This document shows, piece by piece, positions 60,001 through 64,000 of a stretch of DNA of 64,000 nucleotides. The stretch lies in contig BSYO01000013.1 of assembly GCA_033239525.1 (NCBI GenBank), forward strand, positions 6,038,501 to 6,102,500, read 5' to 3'. The stretch comes from Nepenthes gracilis. Taxonomy: Eukaryota; Streptophyta; Magnoliopsida; Caryophyllales; Nepenthaceae. The notes under the pieces were generated by a model. That model was not told the DNA's origin, ran no database searches, and saw nothing but the letters and a program-made list of their open reading frames with translations. Position numbers and translations under genes: made by a program. Position 1 is the stretch's first letter; each line of letters begins with the position of its first letter.

Positions 60001-63000
60001 TGATTCAACTTATAAGGACCTAACTGTGGTTACTACTAGAAAGTAGATATCCCCTTCTCTTGGACATGAGGTACTTGTTTGCTCATTACATATATTGGTG
60101 ATAATGCTTCAAGGAGACCATGATCAAAGATCTGCCATCCGAGTCAGTTATCTCAGTTTTTGTCTGAATTTTGCTTTTCTGAATCTGTTCTGTCTTAATC
60201 TTTACTGTTGAGTTTGTTATCGACAGCTAAGTTTTGTTGCTTGCTCTGCTTCTCTCTCACTCTTAGGATTGTTTCCAGGGGGTCCTTGTTGCCTTTTTAT
60301 CTGGGTTTAGTTATTCCTGTGTAGATTCGCACGTGTGTGTGCGCTCTATCATCCTGATAGATAATAGTGTTTGCTTTTTCCCCAGGCTCGGTTTTACTGA
60401 GTTTTAGGCATTCTTACATTATGTTGACTGCAGATTCTTCATTTCCTTTGCCCCTGCTTCTGGTTTATCGAACCCTTTATTCCTCTTCTCTCTTTCCTGC
60501 TGCAGCTTTAGGCACTTGATAGACGTCCTGTTAGAATCACAGCAAATTTCTTTTGCTTTATGCTTTCAGTGCATACAGATATTTATCTTGGAAGTTCTCT
60601 TCGACAGCAATGCAAATGAAGATGTCAAACCTATTTGTTTGCAAATAACCTCATTTCTTGATGTTGGTGTTCCATGAAGTGGGAAACATTTTTTTTGACT
60701 TTGTGCAAAACCCTCTTGGAAGGTAGAGGGGGAGCTAGCACCTATCATTGTTCTCTGGGAGTTGGCCAATAGGTGGTCTCGGTGTTTTAAGGACCCATAA
60801 CGCTTTTAACTACTTCGTCACTTTTGTCTATGGCTTTAATTGTTATTTATGAGGTATGTAATGATCATTCAAAATATCGGCCAATATATCAAATATTGCT
60901 AAAATATTGGCTGATATCCCACTTGAGCCCTCTTCTTTTATTTTCCTCTTCTTTTATGTTTTCCATTCTAAACAACCGAGAAAACCATTGCCACTCAATT
61001 TTTTTTCCTTTCTAAAGGGAACTTTTCGTTTCAAAACACAATAAAGTTTCGACCCCTTGATAAATCAGCGAAAACAATACAAAAATAAATAATCAAAACA
61101 CGTAAAGAATATTTAATTATAGATGATATAAGCGATAACAAGTATAAAGAGTAAAGTAATAAGTAATAATAAAAATGAGACAATTTTTGGTAACGAAGGA
61201 AAAACTTGATAACCGCGGCTATCGAGAACAACCCTTCGGGTTTCAACAGCCATGAAAGATATCCACTATGAAAATTAACTTACAGATTGGGTGGTACAGA
61301 TGCACTAATCTAGCCAACTTATTCCCGTATTGTGATCCCTATCAAGGAACTCCTTGAATTTGCCCACGACAACAGAATCAGACACCTTCCGATTTTCAAG
61401 TCAATTTTCTCTCACAAACCGTTTGAAATACCAAACACCACCAGAACCCCTTTTTCATTTTACCAACGTCGCCAACGAAGGTAAAAGGGTAGGAAGTGGG
61501 ACAATGGTAAAGTAAGAGTGGTGAGAAAACCCTTGACACACGAGCACAAGAATGTACTTTGGTTTTCTCAAATGGAGCGATGTTAAAGCATGAAGAATTT
61601 TGTTTGCTTTGAAAATGGGCGTTCAAATGCACAAGCAAGAGTTTGGGCAAATGAAATAAGGGAGAAATATATAGGGAGGTTCAAAAAATGTGTGTAAAAT
61701 ATGACCGCCTGAGCACGTGGCGGGCGCGCCTTGGGTTTCAAGAGAAAAAACCCTAGGTACTCGAGCGAGAAGACGAGTTTCAAGCGGGAGGCCACTGGTT
61801 TTGGCGTTCAAACACATGGCGAGCAAGCATCGAGCGGTAGGCTACTAGTTTTGGCACTTGAGCGCATGGACAGTGAGCATCGAGCGGGGGCTTACTGGAT
61901 ACGGCGCTTGAGTGTGGATTGAGCATGCCTCAAGCTCGGCTTCTCGGGAATCAGCTCTCAAGCGAGATTCGAGTGTGCCTTGAGCTCTGGCTACTCTGTG
62001 AGTAGTGCTCGAATGCGGGTAGGGCGACGAGCAGCCGTGGTTACCGGGAGTGTTGTGATGACGATCCTCGAATGGAAATCTGATGAAGAGCTTCCAAACA
62101 CGTGAAAATGCACAATGAACGTTCAAACGAGCAATCCGACACGGTCACGGAATATGTCAACACAAAATATGAGTAACACTTTCCTTATAATTGTATTGTA
62201 AAATTATTCCCTAAATTCAATATGTATTGTATAATGGTATCTTGTTATAGATATTTGTTACTTATAGAAGAGTTATTGCTAGAATTACTTTATTTTTTGA
62301 TTTTTATGTCACTTTGTTACTTGCTACTATGGAATAAAATATTAGTAGGTATATATTGATATTTTCCCCTGATATCGAAAAAAAGGATGATATCTTATTG
62401 GATTGGCAATATATCAACCGATATTCAAAATAATAGCTAATTTACCGTATATTTGACCAATATATTGGCTAATGTGGCCAATATATCTCTGTCAATTTAC
62501 GATTTATCAAAAATTTTATGATTTGAATATGTCCAATACCAATATGATTGCGACCAATACCAATACTTTTATCTATGGCGTGTATAATGTTTATTATTAA
62601 AGTGTTGATTATTTCGAATAAAATTGATTAAAATGCCTTAAATATATAAAATATGATTAATAGGGTCAAAATTTACAATATAACTCTAATTTGACATTGT
62701 TGCCCAAAAAGATCTTGTTGGTGTTTGATACATCTGAGATTAATTTGTATTGCTCAATATGGCTGATAACAATAATGTTGCACTAGTATCAATCATTTTA
62801 AATCTGAGAAAGAAAATGATAAACTAGACCCAAGGTTAAAACAGATTGAACCAATCATTTTTCAACATTTTAGTTGTTATTCTTGTTCTTCAAATTAATA
62901 TTGTTCATCCACAGCCCACACAATCCAATCAATTGCAAGAGGAACAAGAGAGGTGCGCTTACTTTAAAATCTTTTCTGCTGAATTGTTTCCTGGCTGAAA

Positions 63001-63786
63001 ATTCCATTCCAATCGTTCTTCATCCATTGCATCCCATCATTTTCCAGGCGCATATGCAGGCTGGTCTAGTTATATTTTGCCTGTGAAAATGGTGATCCAC
63101 ACCTAGATTTCTCAAGATTGGGCTGCATGCTAAGGAGCATCAGATTTTGAAATTACCTTTCAAGTGAACAATCCCCATTTCAAAAATAAAGAAAAAGGAA
63201 TGCAAAATAGCACCATAGGAAGTCGAACTTCTTGAATATTTGGTCTCTTTAATGATTAATCTGCCGTGCTGTGGATTTCTCAAGATTGGGCTGCATGCTA
63301 AGGAGCATCAGATTTTGATATTACCTTCCAAGAGAACAATCTCCATTTCAAAAATAAAGAAAAAGGAATGAAAAATAGCACCATAGAAAGTCGAACTTCT
63401 TGAATATTTGGTCTCTTTAATGATTAATCCGCCATGCTGTTGCTTACGAGGACAGGCTTTCTGTTGTGTTAATGTTGGAAATTTCTAATCGTTCCTTGCT
63501 TTCTTTTTGGGTAGTATTTGTGACTTACATGCTGTTCCTAGTAATGCTTACTTTTGTAACCACAAGGGTATGATGGCTTGCCATTTTTCTCAATATTGAA
63601 TTAAACTGTGTCAAGTAACATTGTATTGCAAAGTGATGACTTATTATTTGTTCTTTGCTTTCTTGCTTTCTCAGTTCATATGGGCAAAATCTACAAACAA
63701 GCACATTCATTGGAGAGACATTATTTTCCATACTCATCGCTATCATGGGGCTTGTCTTATTTGCCCATTTGATTGGGAATATGCAG
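54044..63786 (+). CDS. cyclic nucleotide-gated ion channel (plant CNGC, group I-like), 5' part
   Basis: A plasma-membrane cation (Ca2+/K+) channel of the plant CNGC family. Coding exons: 54044-54072, 54143-54704, 58253-58465, 58640-58941, 63675-63786, together 1218 nt = 406 codons ending in phase 0 at GTACTG. The CNBD and calmodulin site lie beyond 64000. Start MTLKKQKIVRFYSGG at 54044 matches the family's KFVRF N-terminus; an earlier ATG (54037) is in another frame. S1 is about 92-112, S2 129-151, S3 180-205, S4 220-245, S5 248-290. The pore ends in WWGLQQLSSYGQN (362-374), with the GQN filter of plant CNGCs. S6 is 381-404. APSSRVFGRGEL (158-169) is a family landmark. Introns are 70, 3548, 174 and 4733 bp; the two large ones hold transposable elements. 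The frame is intact. Member number is not set. Confidence 0.95.
54143..54704 (+). other. CNGC coding exon 2
   Basis: 562 bases, codes S1 to the start of S3; ends CTGCCTCAG|GTACGT, phase 0. Confidence 0.93.
54705..58252 (+). other. CNGC intron with transposon debris
   Basis: 3.5 kb. It includes a C-run at 54866-54880, a GACACG-repeat block at 55540-56245 and a (G/A)-rich block at 56340-56590. No internal gene is recognised. Confidence 0.7.
55540..56245. mobile_element. non-autonomous element with GACA(C/T)G/CGTGTC ends (candidate)
   Basis: ACATGTCAAACATTG… and repeated GACACGTTTTAG at the left, and ACGTGTCGTGTCC…GTGTCCATGCTTCATAG at the right, resemble ends of a common plant repeat. No TSD is fixed. 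Confidence 0.35.
58253..58465 (+). other. CNGC coding exon 3
   Basis: 213 bases from TTTTTGCAG to GAGTCAT|GTATGC; codes S4 and the start of S5, phase 0 both ends. Confidence 0.93.
58640..58941 (+). other. CNGC coding exon 4
   Basis: 302 bases from TTCTGCAG to CTAAG|GTACAC; codes the end of S5, the loop and the pore helix. Phase 2 at its end. Confidence 0.93.
59585..62560. repeat. dispersed ATATCGGCTGATATAT-type blocks
   Basis: Near 59670-59760, 60870-60920 and 62390-62490 the sequence repeats TATTGGC(C/T)GATAT, ATATCGATATATTC and TATTGACC(A/G)ATATATT. They lie on both sides of the solo LTR and may be one older element split by it. Confidence 0.5.
61013..62162 (-). mobile_element. solo LTR of the Copia family seen at 23-27 kb (antisense in CNGC intron 5)
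   Basis: Read on the minus strand from 62162 (TGTTGACATATTCCGTGACC), it matches the 23307 LTR through GGAAGGTGTCTGATTC (cf. GGAAGGCGTCCGATTC), GGGCAAATTCAAGGAGTT, GATAGGGATCACAA and the ATTATTATTACTT end. No primer site or internal region follows, so it is solo. No TSD is seen; it is diverged. Confidence 0.8.
63107..63442. repeat. 168-bp tandem duplication
   Basis: 63107-63274 and 63275-63442 both start ATTTCTCAAGATTGGGCTGC and run through AATATTTGGTCTCTTTAATG, with only a few substitutions. It lies 233 bp before CNGC exon 63675. Confidence 0.95.
63675..63786 (+). other. CNGC coding exon 5 (selectivity filter and S6)
   Basis: 112 bases from TTTCTCAG to ATGCAG|GTACTG; completes SSYGQNLQTS and S6, ends in phase 0. 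Confidence 0.93.
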
Positions 63787-64000
63787 GTACTGTAGATGCC
63801 TTCAATCTCTATGTTTCACTTGACACTGTTGTTTGCAAACAGAAATCTTACTTGTGTAGTCTTGCTTGTTGAAGTAAATAGAGATTTGAATTGCTCAATC
63901 CATTCCTGATTTGAATACTTTTTCTATTTGTGTCACTTGCATGTTTGGACACTGTAAGATTGTTTCCACAATCTTAACGCATTTTAGCTTATAGTGTATG
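63787..64000 (+). other. CNGC intron, continues beyond the window
   Basis: It begins GTACTGTAGATG and has no further exon before the edge; the C-linker and cyclic-nucleotide-binding domain exons should follow. Confidence 0.7.

Larger units (their letters stand above)
58942..63674 (+). other. CNGC intron 5 (4.7 kb) with retroelement insertions
   Basis: It holds an antisense solo LTR (61013-62162), blocks of ATATCGGCCAATATAT-type text (59585-59760, 60865-60920, 62340-62560) and a tandem duplication at 63107-63442. The rest is unrecognised. Confidence 0.75.

Overview
The window is nuclear DNA of a flowering plant, most likely a woody dicot. Evidence: spliced genes of plant-only families (ATL RING-H2 ligase, EG45/expansin-like peptides, plant CNGC channel), a plant mitochondrial complex I gene, AT-rich spacers, and many plant LTR retrotransposons, TRIMs and MITE-like elements. 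I found no bacterial operon, CRISPR array, tRNA or intact rRNA gene. The species cannot be named from the sequence.

Layout. 1-4 kb: CI51/NDUFV1 (51-kDa flavoprotein of respiratory complex I, + strand, 880-2337), then a pair of exon-like pieces split by a hAT-like insertion. 6-7 kb: a broken RING-finger E3 ligase remnant. 7-11.5 kb: a possible organellar insert, a LINE zinc-binding-domain relic and a 77-bp tandem repeat. 11.5-15.3 kb: a gag-only Ty3-type element and, next to it, a miniature LTR element with a perfect target-site duplication (TSD). 16.3-17.8 kb: an intact ATL-type RING-H2 membrane ubiquitin ligase with a possible upstream ORF. 18-23 kb: AT-rich spacer. 23.3-27.5 kb: a complete but non-autonomous, gag-only Copia element with a TSD. 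28-31 kb: LTRs of a Ty3-like lineage, one with W-box inverted repeats. 32.4-33.0 and 42.7-43.5 kb: two EG45-domain secreted peptide genes on the minus strand with the same exon structure. Between them lie a degenerate gag-like pseudogene, further LTRs and a tandem TRIM (three LTRs, two internal domains, TSD GTTAA). 44-53 kb: LTR remnants rich in minisatellites. 54.0-64 kb: the 5' two-thirds (first 406 codons) of a cyclic nucleotide-gated channel gene on the + strand. Its 4.7-kb intron 5 carries an antisense solo LTR of the same family as the 23-kb Copia element, and a 168-bp tandem duplication just before exon 6. The gene runs off the right edge.

The genes do not form a pathway: respiration (CI51), protein turnover (ATL), apoplastic peptide signalling (EG45 pair) and Ca2+/cation entry (CNGC) are neighbours by position only. 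By count, most of the window is retroelement debris. The most informative observations concern non-autonomous elements (TRIM, gag-only) with exact TSDs and one insertion at a splice donor. I did not see a clearly new functional system; the findings list the best candidates for a second look.
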